Shown: positions 4,656-5,514 of the stretch, piece after piece
How positions within the stretch are numbered: the stretch's first letter is position 1
Layout: the number at the start of each line of letters is the position of its first letter
Assembly (NCBI GenBank): GCA_019348475.1
Contig: JAHWJJ010000332.1
Location: 1-5,514 of the forward strand
Origin: Gemmatimonadota bacterium
GTDB taxonomy: Bacteria > Gemmatimonadota > Gemmatimonadetes > Longimicrobiales > Longimicrobiaceae
Direction: 5' to 3'
Length of the DNA: 5,514 nt
Program-made: the position numbers and the translations under genes
Notes under the pieces: generated by a model
Databases searched by the model: none
Seen by the model: only the letters and a program-made list of their open reading frames with translations
Told to the model about the DNA's origin: nothing

Positions 4656-5514
4656 CGCGAGCGGCAACGTGGACTGGGGAGGGAACGAGGTGATCACCAC
4701 GGCTCCCGACGGCAGCCAGTTCACTTCGCGCTACGCGCGCAGCCGCTCGTACTACGGCGCGGACGAGCGCCTGCGGTACTACCAGGAGCAGGTGCTGGTG
4801 AGCAGCGGCACCTCGGTGCAGAACCTGGGGGTGTGGGAGGAGTATCGCTACGACCCGCTGGGCCGCCGCGTGCTGGTGCGGAGCAACCGCGACGACCTGT
4901 GCGACCAGCCCGACCAGTGCGTCAGCCACATCACCCGCTACGTGTGGTCGGGCGACCAGGTGCTGTGGGAGCTGCGGGCGGAGGGCGGAAACGGGGCATC
5001 GCTGGAGAGCGAGAGCAGCATGGGCGCGCAGCACGGCCGCGTGAGCTACTTCCACGCGGGCGGGATCGACCGGCCGCTGGTGATCATGAAGAACGACACC
5101 AGCATCATCCCGCACCAGAACTGGCGGGGCCAGTTCGCGTTCGGGACCTACGCGAACGGGCAGGTGAGCGACTGCAACGGATGGAGGAGCCCGTGCTCCA
5201 ACGTGCCCTGGCCGGGATTCCGCACAACGGCCTGGCATGTGGAGGCGAACGCGCCGGACATCCGCAACTGGTACGGCGGCCTGGTGGACGGCATGCGCGA
5301 TGCCAGCGGCCAGATGTACATGCGCAACCGGTACTACGATCCGGCGACGGGGCAGTTCACGCAGACGGATCCGATCGGGCTGGCGGGCGGGCTGAACTCG
5401 TATGGGTTCGCGGCAGGGGACCCGGTCACATATAGCGATCCGTATGGGTTGAAGCCTACGTGCGACGAGAAGGCGGAAGCGGCACAGGGGCGTTTGTGCG
5501 CAATCGTCGTGACC
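4531..5514 (+). CDS. Rhs core fragment with start of a third toxin tip (cassette C, runs off window)
   Basis: From ATG 4531 the frame stays open to the window edge (328 codons, no stop). Rhs homology extends back to about 4453 in the same frame. The core is the same as in copy B: YDASGN, YRYDPLGRRVLV, GIDRPLVI, RYYDPATGQF, DPIGLAGGLN and PVTYSDPYGL (5422-5451). Three residues differ from copy B near the end: Pro for Ala in PW-x-GF, Leu for Ile in DPIG-x-AGG, and Ser for Ala in LN-x-YGF. The third tip begins at 5452 with KPTCDEKAEAAQGRLC, unlike either other tip and too short to classify. An immunity gene is expected beyond the window. As in cassette B, the frameshift separates this part from its upstream core. 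Confidence 0.75.
   Translation, partial: MVAAPYQTFYTPRAGRVAGTKRLPPSSLSEPQYDDLTSRAYDASGNVDWGGNEVITTAPDGSQFTSRYARSRSYYGADERLRYYQEQVLVSSGTSVQNLGVWEEYRYDPLGRRVLVRSNRDDLCDQPDQCVSHITRYVWSGDQVLWELRAEGGNGASLESESSMGAQHGRVSYFHAGGIDRPLVIMKNDTSIIPHQNWRGQFAFGTYANGQVSDCNGWRSPCSNVPWPGFRTTAWHVEANAPDIRNWYGGLVDGMRDASGQMYMRNRYYDPATGQFTQTDPIGLAGGLNSYGFAAGDPVTYSDPYGLKPTCDEKAEAAQGRLCAIVVT
5422..5451 (+). other. Core/tip junction C: PVTYSDPYGL
   Basis: This is the third PxxxxDPxGL end-of-core signature. It is identical in protein to junction B, with one synonymous change in the Tyr codon of DPYGL. Sequence after 5451 is unrelated to tips A and B. Confidence 0.8.

Larger units (their letters stand above)
4267..5451 (+). 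repeat. Rhs core direct repeat, copy C
   Basis: This is the partner of 1512-2695 (offset 2756 bp). The segment 4347-5211 is identical to 1591-2455 by eye, with no base differences found. Differences cluster only outside that block. Copy C core continues further upstream (to about 3780) than copy B does. Confidence 0.9.

Noticed and set aside
1591..5211. Identical copies as a pure assembly duplication
   Set aside because: Flanking core segments differ by many synonymous changes and each copy leads into a different tip, so two real copies are more likely. The exact identity of the middle block could still reflect collapsed reads.
1512..5451. Direct repeats as insertion sequence or transposon ends
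   Set aside because: The repeats encode Rhs core protein. No transposase, terminal inverted repeats or target-site duplications were seen.

Overview
The window is a high-GC bacterial accessory region made of tandem Rhs (YD-repeat polymorphic toxin) C-terminal cassettes, all on the + strand. The Rhs core carries the usual landmarks: a DRPL motif, RYYDP-x-TGQF, DPIG[LI]AGGLN-x-YGFAAGDP, and PVTY[AS]DPYGL. The last fits the PxxxxDPxGL signature that ends Rhs cores just before the variable toxin tip. From the style of the core (DPIGLAGGLNxYGFAAGDPV, a Cys-containing insert before the ITRYVW segment), I suspect a Gemmatimonadota/Longimicrobium-like or myxobacterial genome. That is an impression from memory, not a search result. 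No complete Rhs gene, secretion gene, transposase, RNA gene or CRISPR array is visible.

Layout. (0) Bases 1-60 hold the last codons and stop of an unidentified reading frame, perhaps the end of a preceding cassette. (A) 61-789 is a short piece of Rhs core (ending at 324) fused in frame to an unrecognised 154-residue tip. It is followed by 855-1493, an exported protein in the immunity position. (B) About 1512-3160 is a longer core piece (ending at 2695) fused to a 154-residue tip with a zinc-metallopeptidase HEIIH motif. It is followed 10 bp later by a lipoprotein gene (3171-3764), the likely immunity gene. (C) About 3777-5514 is a still longer core piece (ending at 5451) fused to a third tip, of which only 21 codons are in the window.

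Core copies B and C are direct repeats at a constant offset of 2756 bp. By eye, 1591-2455 and 4347-5211 (865 bp) are identical, while both flanks of this block differ, mostly at synonymous positions. This looks like gene conversion or recent recombination between cassettes. Inside the identical block both copies carry the same apparent +1 frameshift at AAA-CCC-CGA (1690-1698 and 4446-4454). Each core is therefore split over two reading frames, unless a +1 slip at CCC-C joins them.

Working model (inference): this is a store of orphan toxin/immunity modules downstream of a full-length Rhs gene outside the window. Each has enough core homology to be swapped onto that gene by recombination. Both complete cassettes pair a tip with an envelope-targeted candidate immunity protein, which hints that these toxins act in, or are intercepted in, the periplasm. 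The tips and immunity genes look clearly lower in GC than the core (hand counts: 50% at 601-660, 75% at 2101-2160), as expected for imported modules.
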